64,000 bases of DNA from Bathynomus jamesi (lineage: Eukaryota; Arthropoda; Malacostraca; Isopoda; Cirolanidae): the NCBI GenBank assembly GCA_023014485.1, contig JAJOZX010000197.1:961001-1025000 (forward strand), in the 5' to 3' direction. The number at the start of each line of letters is the position of its first letter. Position 1 is the first letter of the stretch. The translations under genes were made by a program, and so were the position numbers. This document shows, piece by piece, positions 30,210-42,434 of this stretch. The notes beneath the pieces are model-generated. The model was given only the letters and a program-made list of their open reading frames with translations, did no database searches and was not told the DNA's origin.

Positions 30210-31786
30210 AGGGTATCCCGGAAAGTTTTAGATACACTTTCGTACAGTACTATTATACAAAGGCATGTTTTCTTTCGGTGTTTAAACATATTTCTTTCAA
30301 AGGCCCGGGGGTGACGGTGTCTTGAAATTCAACGCCATACCGCTGAAGCCACGTGTCTTCAGTGTGTGGCCAAAATGGCAAATGTGAGAGTCCTTTGATC
30401 AACGTAAGTAGATTCTGATGCGGTAAAGTGAATGTCTCAGAATGTTGCTGAGGTGCAAGTGCAACATACGTGAAAATGCAAGTATAGATCAGTGATGTAG
30501 TCGAGATCACCATGGCCGAGACCGAGACCAAAAAAAATAGGTCTCGAGTCCTACATCACTGGTATAGATCACCGCCAAAAAACCGCCTCAAATCGCAAGA
30601 TTGATGGACACGTTCGACACCATAGGAGCCATGCAAGATGGTCTTAAAGAGCAGTCTTTAAAAGGCACTCTGGAAGGTCACGTTCTTCGCGGAGTGAAGA
30701 TAACATTGCGGCTGTAGAAGCCATATTCGAGTTTTCATCACGCAAATCTATGCAAATGTGTTCGTGAGTCTGAGGCAAAAGAGTAAAGTGTTCACCGAAC
30801 TTAGCTTAAAGGAGTACGCTTCGTCTTACCACATAATCGTATCGACGAACGTTGGATTTTGATGGGCTCCTTTCAAAAAACCCTCGTAGAATTCAAGCTT
30901 CCAGTCTGGATCATCTTGATTTAATGCTTGGCAGAGATGTAGAATGTCCGGTTTTCAGTATACTGAAAACGGTGGAGGTGGGGGGTGGCATACTGAAAAC
31001 CATACATTCTACATCTCTGCCAGGCATTGAATCAAGATGATCCAAACTGGAGGCTTGAATTCTACGAGTGGTTTTTGAAAGGAACCCATCAAGACCCAAC
31101 ATTCATCGACACGATTATGTGGTAAGACGAAACGTACTCTAAGCTGAATAGAACAGTTAATCGACGTAACTGCTTGTTGTACAGAAAACCTTCATCTTCA
31201 TATGGAAAAAACAATATAAACTTGTCAGGGGTCACAGTGTGGAGTGGTGTCTCTTCCCGCGGTTTTATCAGGCCACTCTTTTTCAATGACGAAGTGTCAA
31301 GTGACCGATACTTCAATCTTCTGATAAGCAACGTTGTGCCTGCCATTGGGAACGTGTATGACGATGGCTAAGAGTGCTCCAGCAAGACGCAGTTTCATCG
31401 TGAATGATGTACGGGTATCCTTAGATAAACACTTTCCTCTGGTATGGGACGAGGTGAACCAGATATGACAATTCCAAAATTTTTCTGAGGTATTGAAGGA
31501 TAAGGTGTGCACACAAAACCCATCACCATCTAGCAACTCCAACAGAGAACATGCGCCACTGCGTGTTGCTTTTTTTTTCCGAACGCTGCAGGACCTGTTT
31601 GTACGCCAATAGTAATCATTTTGAACCTAATATACCGTGTCACGCGGCGTCAGCGGTATGCTGTTACGTTACAAGGTGTCATCATCTCGGACTTTCGAAT
31701 AAAACATGCGTCTAAATACAAAAAAATTACATGCCTTCGCATGGTGGCGTACGAAAGTGTACAAATCTTTCTGGATCACCCCGTAT
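30210..31786 (+). mobile_element. Degenerate Tc1/mariner element with internal inverted duplication
   Basis: Left end GGGTATCCCGGAAAGTTTTA and the complement of the right end, GGGGTGATCCAGAAAGATTT, are related. Both run inward to the shared ACACTTTCGTAC. Flanks are TA. About 1.58 kb. The transposase region is broken by frameshifts and by a palindrome at 30864-31084. Confidence 0.8.
30995..31560 (+). pseudogene. Tc1/mariner transposase catalytic region, broken
   Basis: Fragments in order: LNQDDPNWRLEFYEWFL; FIDTIMW followed by a stop, then DETYSKLN (first catalytic D region); NLSGVTVWSGVSSRGFIRPL; and, after a frame change, NDVRVSLDKHFPLVWDEV. The order matches mariner-type transposases. Several stops and frameshifts. 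Confidence 0.75.
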
Positions 31787-31937
31787 ATATAAGTGTCTGA
31801 GCGTTTGAATTTTGCAGTTTTTGTCCACCTATTCTTATTTATTAAAAAAAAAGACGGTAATTTTTAATTTAAAATATATCATTTAAACGCAGCTTTTATC
31901 ATTTAAGAATGAGTGTTAATTTATTAAAAAGGATATA

Positions 31938-31938
31938 A

Positions 31939-32006
<68 letters not shown>

Positions 32007-32028
32007 ATATATATATATATATATATAT
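31938..32028. repeat. (AT)n (GT)n (AT)n compound microsatellite
   Basis: About 20 AT units, 13 GT units and a further AT block. Confidence 0.95.
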
Positions 32029-32045
32029 TATTAGAATTAATTACC

Positions 32046-32126
32046 TACTTAATGTAAAACGACCAACCACCTAAATTGTCAGCATTCACAACCAACCAGC
32101 TGGGTGGAATCAAAACGAAAGCAATC
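32046..32126 (-). other. Orphan exon candidate
   Basis: The minus strand reads a strong acceptor (CATTTTTTCCAG), then IAFVLIPPSWLVVNADNLGG followed by WSFYIK and TAG, with an overlapping donor-like GTAGGT at the end. It could be a terminal exon of an unknown gene or an alternative 5' exon of the channel gene. The peptide is not recognised. Confidence 0.3.
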
Positions 32127-32574
32127 TGGAAAAAATGGAAGAAGTTCTCGTATAGCTTCAGAAGAGTTTAATTCTTTTGACATCGTAAAGTTTACTCTAG
32201 AGTCTCTGTTTATAGCGTTTATTAACCGTAAGTTAGGATTTACATTTTGCTTATTTATTTAAGGATCACTCTGTGTTAATATCAACTTTTGAGAACCAGT
32301 GTTAACTTAACGCAACTTCGTCCGAGTTAAGATATGTTTTTCTTTACTTAAATACTGCGAATAGAACCACTTCAAAAAATTGTGGTGAATATCCAAGACA
32401 ATACGATTGAAGAACTGTAAAACATCATTTTTTACAGACCACGAAATGGTAACTCTTTTTTTTTTTTTTTTAAGTTAGAATTTTGCACAATTCCAATTGT
32501 AGTTAATTAAATTTATTTTAAATTTGAACATTTCTGTTACCTTACTTTAAGACATTTTAAAAAGTAATAAATTT

Positions 32575-32830
32575 GGTTAGCTTCCGCCAGAATTGTTCAT
32601 TCTGACGAAGGTCAAACTTTTTACTCCACCTTAGACCTACAGTTTAACGTGGAATCCGAACCACGCCCCACTAGCAGCCCAGCGTCTTAACCACTAGGTC
32701 ACCTAGGGTACCCATTTTCTACCACCCACTTTCTTTTATTGTGTGGAAGGATGAACAACTGGGTTTGCTGCGCGCCAGCTGCCGTCACCGGGTCTCGAAC
32801 TCGGGGCCGATGGATTCGTAATACTTCTTG
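32575..32830 (-). mobile_element. Dimeric tRNA-derived SINE, copy 2
   Basis: Aligns over most of its length with the copy at 28140-28475 (GAATTGTTCATTCTGACGAA, CAGCCCAGCGTCTTAACCAC, CACCGGGTCTCGAACTCGGG). The region around its unit 2 B box is partly deleted, and its unit 1 A box is lost. Same orientation as copy 1. Confidence 0.8.
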
Positions 32831-33610
32831 TTATATACACTGCTCTTTAAAAATTAATTTGGCCACACTGATGGAAGGTAGTATTCAAGACCAAAGATAA
32901 TAAGGGAAGGAAGACCACCTCCATTTCAGTTCCTGGTAACACTGTTTTACACTTAAGTCTTACAACCCTGTATATCATAAAAGTCTGCAAGATTATAAAC
33001 AACATTTTGGTTCACGCTACACCATATATCTGTTAGTATTTCCTCCAATTACTCCATACTGGAGCAACGTGGACTAAATTTTTTACATTTGATTTGAATC
33101 TTTCCACTGGTTTTCACTTCGATTCTTGTAAGGCTTTGCAGTAGCTGAGGAAGAATATTAATGGCCTCTCTCTCTTACTACTGGGATAATGGGGGTATGA
33201 CGACGAACTCCATCTTCTTTTAAAATATTCTGATCAATGTTCAAAATGCCTTAGTGGTACTTATTAGACGTAAGTAGAATAGTGAGGTTCAAAAAAGTAA
33301 CCATGGAAACGAGTCGCGACGCGGTTGCCATGGTAGCTGGAGATAACATCATCAGTTATGTCCGTCATAGATATCAGCACAGTAACTTATCTTATCCTGA
33401 CATATTCCTTGCTCCACGGATACCGGTAGAATTTTGAGGGCCGGGGGCATAAGAGAATGTGGGGCTCTAATAATAATACTTTAAGAGGGAAACGAAGGCA
33501 TGTGGGGTTTCCTTTAGGGTGAGGGCCTGGGAAAGAGTACTCCTTTTGCCCCTTTCTTGACGGCCCTGCCTTGCCCTACCTAAAGAATCAAGGCGAGCAT
33601 CTGCAGCAAG
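32831..33610. other. Intergenic, unassigned
   Basis: No supported gene. GGGCCGGGGGCATAAGAG (about 33438) and TTGACGGCCCTGCC (about 33558) resemble degraded termini of the CAGGGCC-type elements seen at 50377 and 56473. Confidence 0.35.
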
Positions 33611-33820
33611 CTATATGACTGACAGCACCGTGTAATGCGTAAGATATTGGCTTGTATAACCTCCCCCACCTCCTCCACACGGGGAGACATGCTCTCCACT
33701 AGGTTTATGCATGGTGTCTGATGTGATTTGTACCCACTTCTCTTTCACAGCATTGACAAATTTCCAAAGGCTACTGAACTTGGTGCTCCCTTGCGAAGTT
33801 TCCTCTTCAGATGGTGTCAA
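33611..33820 (-). other. Unrecognised ORF related to 33985-34224
   Basis: Reads STKFSSLWKFVNAVKEKWVQ, then ITSDTMHKPSGEHVSPCGGG. It shares the pattern S-L-x-K...AxKEKxxxIT...K..EH.S..G...TSQ with the plus-strand frame at 33985-34224, so both look like remnants of one coding family in inverted orientation. Family unknown. Confidence 0.35.
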
Positions 33821-33984
33821 AGATTATCAGTGGAATTGACATTAAATCTCTGGCGAAGTCTAGATCCCTGATGATGCCAATATACCCACCGTCATTAAGT
33901 CCAACATTTTCTGCCAGTAGATCACTAAATCTTGTTATATGGCAGCACGTGTAATATTTACAAATAATGACATCAGCGTAAATC

Positions 33985-34224
33985 ATGATTTGCCCAGAAC
34001 CTGGCTATCAAGGGAAGGGAGCTCTAAAGTCCAACAGCCTTAAGAAATTGGCCGATGCTGAAAAAGAGAAGTTGGCACGGATCACCAGACGCCTGCAGAA
34101 ATATAATGAAGAACATGCCTCGCAGGATGGAGAAGGTGAGGTTGGTCATGCAAGCCAAAGGAAGTCCTATATCTCATTACTACGTAGTATACAATCACAT
34201 CTTGTTGTAGATAGTTTTGTTTAG
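33985..34224 (+). other. Unrecognised ORF, charged helical segment
   Basis: Contains KSNSLKKLADAEKEKLARIT, then RRLQKYNEEHASQDGEGEVG, probably helical. Similar to the inverted frame at 33611-33820. No start context or splice sites were judged convincing; it may be part of a transposon ORF. Confidence 0.35.
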
Positions 34225-34259
34225 CTAATTAAGTATAAAGAATGGCAGTGATTTCCCTT

Positions 34260-34960
34260 AAGATGTAAATGTAGTAGGAGGCGCTGGTCTGGTCTGGTTA
34301 CAGAGCATTGGGTGTTGTCATTATGACAACGCTCGGTGATGTTCCCTTTTGAGCGTAAATATAGTAGGAGGCGCTGGTTGGGTCTGGTATCAGAGCACTG
34401 GGAGCTCTCTAATGATAGATTTTTTTACTTTCTAAATTTTTTTTTACATGTTTCTAATAGACAGGAATTCTCGGGAGTCAAAACCTCCGAATAGCTACAT
34501 TAAATTATTTTTGGATGCCATTCCTCTCTCCTCTTCTTTCTTTTGCTCCTTCCTTTTTTTTTCATTATTAAAAGGGTGCTGCTTGAGGGAGGGCTAGTTA
34601 AGATAGAGTAGAAGTAGCAATGTTCCCTTTGTCAATAAATATAGTAGGAAGCGCTGGTCGGATCTGGTTTCAGAGCACTGGGAGTTCTCAGATGATACAT
34701 ATTGGTAGAGAAAGGAAACTTGATGGGATCTCTCGGGAGCCAAAACTTCCGAATAGATGTTTCAATTTTAGGGATGCTACTTGGCTTTACAGTGTAGGAA
34801 TGTTAGTACTCCTTAGGTAAATTGCAGAATATCTAACTTAGCTAGCTAGAGAAAGTTTTATACTTTTATATAGAAGTAGCGATGTTCCATTTTGCAATAA
34901 CTGTAGTAGGTGCTGACTGGGTCTGGTTTCAGAGCATTGGGAATTCCCCATTATGCCCCC
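34260..34960. repeat. Degenerate tandem repeat with TAGTAGGAGGCGCTGG core
   Basis: Four copies of a block like ATAGTAGGAGGCGCTGGTCG, then GGTTTCAGAGCACTGGGAG, start near 34270, 34355, 34640 and 34895. The last two belong to units of about 262 bp that share AGAAGTAGCAATGTTCC. Function and class unknown. Confidence 0.6.
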
Positions 34961-35379
34961 TTATACATGGTGAATTCTTGAATTGTAGGTGTGGCCAGCT
35001 GGAGGAGCCCTCTGGACCAGTACTCCTTTATCTAGGTAATTGCTATGCGAAAGACGCAATATAAATTCCTACATGATAAATCATAAATCTTCGGTACGGT
35101 GGCTTTGGCAGGCTACGGAGAAAGGATGCAATAACGAAATGATGACTTTTTGTACATAATAAATAAATAAAAAAATTCCTTTAAAAAAATGTATGGTATA
35201 GATTAGATTAAGTAGTTTAGTATTTATGCTATCCTTTATTTTTCGCTGTCTTCTTCTAATCTGTAACTGAGTACTCGAGATAAGTGTACGCATGGTGTGA
35301 ATGAACTCTGTAGTTATTCTCTTAATTACACTTTTTCCTACTTTCCTATAAATTTTCTTTCACCACTATTTTCTGTCAG

Positions 35380-35481
35380 CAGTGGCAGCCGGAGGATGAA
35401 GAAGCTTTGTCTGTTCTATACTATTACTACTACTACTACTATTACTACTATTCCTGGTTGAAAGCTTTCACACACATGTCT
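35380..35481 (+). other. Orphan exon candidate
   Basis: Acceptor TATTTTCTGTCAG and donor GTAAGT bracket an open frame QWQPEDEEALSVLYYYYYYY...SWLKAFTHMS that contains an in-frame TAC repeat. No partner exons found; could be a non-coding RNA exon or chance. Confidence 0.25.
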
Positions 35482-35589
35482 GTAAGTGTAAACATGGTAT
35501 AAATTTTCAATATTCTTTTTTATCATTGCTATGTCTGATTTTTCTACTTCCTTCTTGGGCTAGCCTAGAATGGATCTTAGGGTCTTTGT

Positions 35590-35593
35590 TAAC

Positions 35594-35660
<67 letters not shown>
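35590..35660. repeat. (TC)n microsatellite, about 35 units
   Basis: Uninterrupted TC dinucleotides. Confidence 0.97.
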
Positions 35661-35662
<2 letters not shown>

Positions 35663-35788
35663 AAAGATATCTTTAACATTATCTTTTACCATTATCATCT
35701 ATACCGTGGAAACTGGATGTAGCATCAAATCATGATATATTATTTGAAATACTTGTACAACACTTTACTAATAATATAGTATTATAAT

Positions 35789-38700
35789 CAGAGGCGTAAC
35801 TAGGGTTGATCGCGCCTAGGGCAAATCAATAAATGGCGCCCTTAAAACCAGTGTTCTTTAAAATTCTGGCTGAATTCTTATAATGGTACTCAAACTGGTT
35901 ATTCGTAATAATACCGCTAACAAAATATACTTTTAAGAAGTTTATTTTATGACAAATGAAAATGAAAAACAGTTATATACATATAAAACTGTACAAAAAT
36001 ATGTAAAAATAAATTGAAATGAAATGAAAATACAATTCATAAAAATTATTTTTACAGTTTATACTTTAATGTTTTTCTATCCATATACATAACCGCGTAT
36101 ATTTACTATTAAGGTTGATATTAAATTTCTATTAATATATTAATTTATAGAACCAAAGTATGGTTAATTATTGCCGAATTACAACAGAAACAATTAATAT
36201 ATGTAGGCTACAAGGAGAGGCATAACTTTTCATGAGAATACACTTTGATGTTTTCTTGAATTTACTGAATTACCGATAGCAGAATTAGCAATTAGAATAT
36301 TAGATACTGACAAAAATCATTCCAATTCTATGGTACTTTAAAAGAAATGCCTTGTTTTGCACCTATTATTTTGGCTCTTTTAATGAATAATTTGGAACTT
36401 CACACTAAACATGTATTTTTCTTACTTTTGCTCATGCAAACTTCAATAATGTCATCAAAATTTGTTATTTCAGTTTCCTCACGTTCAATGCTGAGCAAGG
36501 CTAAAGCAGAAAGTCTTTCTTGGCCCATTGAAGCTCTCAAATATGATAAGATCAATGTTAACTTGCTGAAAGATCGCTCACAGCTGGCAATTGAAATTGC
36601 AATAGTGAGCATTATCTGAATAGCTACTCTCAAATTTGGGAAAACATTTTCATCTCCATACTGAACAATAAACTTGAGGAGTTCCTCAGCTTTAGAAATC
36701 TGAACATTTGGGCGACTTTTCAGAAGCATCTTACAATCCAGGATTTCTTCATAAAGCTCAAAGCCGTCAATATCATTGCTATAAAACTGTCCAAGGTTGA
36801 GACAACTTTCTTTAAGATATTTACGTCATGACTACTGTTGCTTTCATTTGAGTCAAACAATAATCCTCTAGCATCTAAAAGAAATCCAAATTTTGAATCC
36901 AAGTCATGGAGACGGACAAATCTTTCTTCCATTCATTATGGAGACGATCAATAGTTTCTTTCATTATTCTCATCATTTCTTCTTTCGCAGTTAACCCTAC
37001 ATCCTTGGCTTTTTCACCAGGCATTTGTTTTTCTTTCTGGGGCGTCTTTCTACTTGAATATCCCATTCATCACGCAGTTTCAGCCCTGCTTCAAATGATT
37101 CACTGGCCAATGATTCTTGACTGCTTAAAAAATAATCTTGAAGGGCTTTTAAATCATAAGCAGCATCATGAAAGTTCATGGTATGATCTTGGAGTCGTTT
37201 TTGAACACGATCAATCCGAACAAGAATTTTGTTCCAAAATCCAAGCAAAGCCAAGAAATGAAAGGTAAAAATTTGTTTCAACACCTGCCTTGCATCACCT
37301 CTTGTATCAGCAGTTTCATTTTGATCATCAACCATGCTTTGCAAGAGTTCCACTATAATATCAAAGTATTCATGAACAGGCTTCACAGCCTCTGTTCTGG
37401 AACTCCATCGAGTTTCAGATTCAGATTTGACAACTATTGGTATGGCATCTTTCAGCTTTTGCCAACGGAGAATTGAACGTGAAAAGAATGAATAAAGCGA
37501 CTGAATTGCACCAAAAAAAGTCACCATCACTGCATCACGGTTAGCAGCACGCACTCCAACCAAATTGAGAGAATGATTATCGCAGTTTACAAAATTAGCT
37601 TTGCTATTTTTTTCAATAATCCTCTGTTGAACACCACTTTTATAACCAGCCATAACTGCAGCATTGTCATAGCATTGAGATCGACAGTCTTCTAACGGCA
37701 TTTTGTCTTTTTCCAGTTGTTCCAAAATCACTTCCACAATGTTTTCAGCATCCTTTCGTTTTAATTGGATAAATCCAAGAAAAGACTTTTATAAAAATTG
37801 TTTTCTCCTGAAAATCAATATCAACATAACGAACTGTTTCTACCACTTGCTCTCGATGTGCTTGATCTGGAGTAGAATCAAACATGAGGCCAAAATATTT
37901 GGACTTATGAATGCTCTGTAACAATTTCTGGCGAACAGTAGAAGCCATCAGCTGAATAAATTCATTCTGCACTAATGGAGATAAATATGATGTTCTTCCA
38001 GGGTGTTTTTCCACAATACTGAGATGTTCTTTCATGACAGGATCAAATCTTGCCAACAATTTTAATAACCCAAGAAAATTTCCAATATTGCTTTCCTCTT
38101 CCCGTCTAAGGGATTCCTTGTGACCACGCAATGCAAGGTTCTGAGTTGCTAAAAATTTTATGCAATGGAGAATTCTGTGGAGAACATCTCGCCATTTTTG
38201 TTTTTCTGTTGCAATTTGATCTTGAAGCTCTACGTCAATGATTCCTCTGTTTTCTAAAAGATTTCTTTCCATTTCCTTCCATTGGGTGAGGCAGTATCGA
38301 TGATTTTTTTTGCATTGTCATGGGTGTTAAGCCTTTCTGGTGCTTTCCAATGATTGAACCCATTTTCTTGCTCCAATGAAGACTCATTGTCAATTTGAGA
38401 AAATAGCAAACAACAAAAGCAAAAAGCTGCTTTCTTCTCTGGAGAATAAACAAGCCATGAGCGCCAAACTTCTTCTCCACATCCATTTCCCAACTTTCTT
38501 TTAAACCATCTTTCATTCATTGATCGGTTTTTTGTGGGAACAAATGGCCCTTCACTATTTTGAAAATACTTCGAACCCAATGTGACCATTTCTGTCGTCA
38601 GGGCATCTGATAAAATTACCTTTTTTTTTATATTTTAACAAACTCCAAGAAGCCTACATCGTGATGCTGAATCGCATATGGTATAGGCTGTGCTGTTTTT

Positions 38701-39332
38701 TCCTGCTTTTCGCTACTCAAAGTTTTAATATCTTCTGGCTTCTTGAAAGACACTTAATTCTCCTTCTGATACACTGGCGGGTTGGTCAACACTCATATTT
38801 GATGCAGTTAATGCTGATGAAGGACCAGCTTGTTGCTGTTCAAGAAATGACATCATAAAGCCACTTGACTTTTTAGCTTCTGCTTCTTGCATTTTTCTTT
38901 TCTTCCTGCCTTCTGCTCCACTCAGCTTCTTTTTCGGACTTTCCGGTATCGGCAATGTTCGCTTCATGGTAAAATTTTCTAGAGAAAGAAACAAAAAATA
39001 GAATAAATTAATAATTGATAATAAAATTCTAATAAAAATAGAATGAATTAATAAAGTTAAATGAAGTTAACCCTTTAAGGACTGAAGATGCCAATTGCTA
39101 ACGTTTCAAATACACTCATTCATAACTTAACACTACAAAAAATTCAGGGCTGAAAGGGTTAAAAATCTGAAATTCATGGAAATTCGATGGCTAGAGATAT
39201 GGTACCGGTACATTTCCAAAAGAGCATGTTTTTCTCTTAAATTTTTTTTTTTTTTAATCATAAAAATGGCGCCCCCCCAAATTTGGCGCCCAGGGCACGC
39301 GCCCCACCTGCCCCACCCTAGTTACGCCACTG
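35789..39332 (-). mobile_element. Near full-length hAT element 1 (3544 bp)
   Basis: Flanked by perfect 8-bp duplications ATTATAAT (35781-35788 and 39333-39340). The ends CAGAGGCGTAACTAGGG and CAGTGGCGTAACTAGGG (complement of the right end) differ by one base. It encodes a transposase on the minus strand in several frames. Structure is complete but the gene is broken. Confidence 0.95.
36400..38994 (-). pseudogene. hAT transposase, TTF-finger/DUF4371 type (ZMYM1-like)
   Basis: Read from 38994 down: a basic N-terminus (MKRTLPIPESPKKKLSG); a TTF-type zinc finger with RSWLVYS and AAFCFCCLLFSQ; then YFGLMFDSTPDQAHREQ (first catalytic D); DCRSQCYDNAAVMAGYKSGV (second D region); CDNHSLNLVG; and the hAT C-terminal dimerisation block (ASCERSFSKLTLILSYLRAS, then LSALALLSIE) with the final glutamate. 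This is the family that gave rise to ZMYM1-like domesticated genes. At least four frame changes and stops (around 38700, 38260, 37740 and 37000) separate the pieces. Not functional as read. Confidence 0.9.
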
Positions 39333-39351
39333 ATTATAATGTATAATGTAT

Positions 39352-42119
39352 TAGTGAGGTAACGATTGTAATTTTTCATAGCTCTGCGGTTGCGGAGCTT
39401 ACAAATAGACCTCCGCGCGGTGGCGGTTATGTACCCTATAACATCATAATATTACTTAAGAATAAACAACACAATAAAATATCACGTTTCAGCCACACTT
39501 TCCAAACTGTAAAAAGTGTGTTTCCAGAATGCGGGACGAGGGCCCAACGCGTTTTGCATCCCACCAACCATTTTCCCCAACCACCGCCCATTCGAAAGGG
39601 GTTTATATAATTATATATATATACACACTATTTAATCCTTATATTTAAATTGAATTGCTGGGAGAATGTACAGTATTTCAAAAATAAAAGTTTTTCAGCT
39701 TTGTCCCCCTTCAGCCTATTCCTTTTTTCATCGTAGATGATCCCTGCTCCACTAAATAATTGTTCACTAGGAACACTTGAGGGAGGATATCCAAGGTCTG
39801 TCCGAACCAGTTTGCTCAAATTTTTGTATTTCTTTTGATTTGACCTTCACCAAGCCAAAGCATCATCTTCTTGTCCAGTCCTTTTCTCTTTGTGATATTT
39901 CTCGATAATTTTTTGCGAGTCTCTGCTTGACTCAGTTTCGGTCTCGTCATCACTACTGGAAGCCAGTAGAGCACTCATTGAGTCCATTACTTTTACTGAT
40001 TTACTCGTAGAAGCTGATGCTTGGCCCAAATTAATCAGTGGTTTCTTTGCCGGTGGTTCACTGGCTGTCTCCGAGTCCGATTATGTTTGAGTCTTGTCCA
40101 TTTCATCACAAAGATATCCCAATTTTTCCTGAACACCCTTTTGTGACATATGAAACGGAAAAAAAATTTTACTTTGTACCTTGGATCCAAATAGGTAACC
40201 AAAGAATGCATGTCATTTGCTTCTAAGCCATCAAATCTCTTTAGTAGCTTTGTGCGCATTATCTCCTTCATTGTTTTGATTCCACGATCAGCTTCAGATT
40301 CACCACTTCGAGGTTGCAGCACATTTTTCAAGGAAACGACGAGGGGAATAACCTGAGATATGGAAGAGGTGGAACTACTCAATCTTTTTGTGATATCATC
40401 GAATGGTTCCAGCACAGCCACACAGTTTGACAAGAGAGTAAAGTCGACGTTAGTGAGTTGTTGCAGTTTGGAGTTAGCAGCGCTATATAGACTCAGTGGT
40501 TCCTTCAACTTCAGTGTTCTCTGCATCATGTAATAAGTGCTGTTCCACTGTGTGGCGACATCATGAATGATTGTAAGTTCAGGTTGATCTAAGCGTTTCT
40601 GAATTTTTTTAACTCATCCTGCGCCATCGTAGAATGATTGAAATGAGTAGCGATGGATCGAAGTTTAGCTAACAAGTCACTGAGAGATTTTTGTGAGGAT
40701 AATCCACTTTTGATTACAAGTTGCAGTTTATGAACAGTGCACTCGATATTATGGACGCCAGTGAGAAACAAAGCTTTTATCATGTTTGCTCCTGAGTCGC
40801 ACATTACACAATGGATGGATGAATGGGCAATATCCCACTTCTGAAGTATCTGCTCAAATTTTTCTGACAAGTATTCTCCAGTGTGGCGATCTTCAAGTGG
40901 CATTACGCTGAGCACCAAATTGGTTCTCTTAAAGTCTTGATTTACTGCATGGCATGTCAAAGAGAGTAAAGACACTCCAGCAGACGTGTCTGACCATGCA
41001 TCCGTTGGCAATGATGCTTTCGAGTCTTTTAGAGGCTGAAGAATTTTGAACACTTTCTTTGAAACAAAGTCAAAGATATCGTTGCACACAAGATCAGTGT
41101 AGAACTGACGCTGTTTCACTTTATACTGTGGAGCTGTTTCAGCCATAAGTCTCATGAAACCTAAGTCCTCAACGTGGCTGAATGGCAAGTCATTCATTAT
41201 TATCATATCGGCTATGCGATAGTCCAGTAATTTTGATTTGGAATGATTCGCATCCCAAATTTTTACTTTTTTGAAGCAACTTTCAATCGTCTGATTCTTT
41301 TCTTTCACTGCACACTTCATCCTGTAGGGGTGTAAGAGACACTTTTGATTCCTTTTTCTTCTTTGACTGTTTATTAGCTTCATTTTCACTAGATATCACT
41401 TCATTATATTCCTTCTTTTGCTTGAACGCAGGATGTTTTTTTAAGTTATGTGGTACCCTTCCCTTTCGTGAATAGTTCTTATTAATATACACACTTCCCT
41501 ACATCGTTTGACACTTTCGAGAAGTACTTCCACACTGCACTCGTAGATCGCTCCATGATGGTTGCACACAGTCTAACACTTTACTAATGGGTTGAAGTAC
41601 GTAAGTTACAAAGGTAGCGAACGGAGAGCTAGCTCAACACAATCACCCTCACTCGTGTCTAAACAGATACTGAAAGCTGGTGCTTTAGTTTAGTTTGTAA
41701 CTTGGTAGTGAAGGTTGCCTAATTTCTAAAAAAAAAAATTGAGTCTTTTATCTTTTTATCAACAGTAATTATACATCATCATTGCTTTATTAAATATATA
41801 ATAATGCTTTTCTAGCCACCTAGCGTTGATAAATGTAAGTTATTACATAATGCATCTATCCATCCAGTCCAAGTAGCAATTCTAGACATGTCGCAATTAC
41901 GGCGTAGCAAACTTTTACGTTTTACACCCTTGAGTGAAGGCATGAAGCATGACAGGAACAGCATTTGGTGACGTTTATAGCATTTATAGCCATTACACTA
42001 GCATTTGGTTGCCCTAGTAAGAAAATATCCTCAAACAACCGCAATAACCGCACTGATAAATGCGGTTGCGGTTACGGAGCTGAGAATATGTGCAGTTGCG
42101 GACAACCGCTACATCACTA
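39352..42119 (-). mobile_element. Near full-length hAT element 2 (2768 bp)
   Basis: Perfect 8-bp duplications TAATGTAT (39344-39351 and 42120-42127). The ends TAGTGAGGTAACGATTGT and TAGTGATGTAGCGGTTGT (complement of right) match at 15 of 18. GCGGTTGCGG-type subterminal repeats lie at both ends. Encodes a BED-finger transposase on the minus strand, broken in places. Only 11 bases separate element 1 from this element's left duplication, and 3 bases separate the two duplications. Confidence 0.94.
39628..41555 (-). pseudogene. hAT transposase, ZBED-like
   Basis: ATG at 41555 starts a BED-like finger (SAVWKYFSKVSNDVGKCVY, then a stop where the second cysteine is expected, then SRKGRVPHNLKKH). Downstream are SLPTDAWSDTSAGVSLLSLT (first D), HCVMCDSGANMIKAL (second D region), CTVHKLQLVIKSG, a middle piece LLKRFDGLEANDMHSLVTYL, and the C-terminal block YPPSSVPSEQLFSGAGIIYD plus RNRLKGDKAEKLLFLKYC. 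Domain order and length match ZBED4/6-type hAT transposases. Three frame breaks. Confidence 0.9.
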
Positions 42120-42280
42120 TAATGTATTATCTATGAACTCGTCTTACAAGTCTACCTTGTAGGTCTATGCCGGTTTAACTAGGATATGGGGAAACTCAAA
42201 ATATATTCATTCCTTGAATAATTAAGGAATGGAGGGAAGGTGTAGGTGTGGGCCCACATTTTTAATTTACGAGTAATTAC

Positions 42281-42289
<9 letters not shown>

Positions 42290-42338
<49 letters not shown>
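42290..42338. repeat. (GA)n microsatellite
   Basis: About 24 GA units just upstream of the APE-type LINE. Confidence 0.97.
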
Positions 42339-42340
<2 letters not shown>

Positions 42341-42434
42341 CTCTCCCATTCGCTATATACAGTAGAGTGGTCTATTTCACCAATACCTTAAGCCAGAGTG
42401 CCGATCGGCTCCCGGGGCCGGACCTATTCTCAGC

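Noticed and set aside
30253..30531. 92-codon minus-strand frame (MVSVSAMVISTTSLIYTCIF...)
   Set aside because: Lies inside the Tc1/mariner element on the strand opposite to its transposase; no family resemblance.
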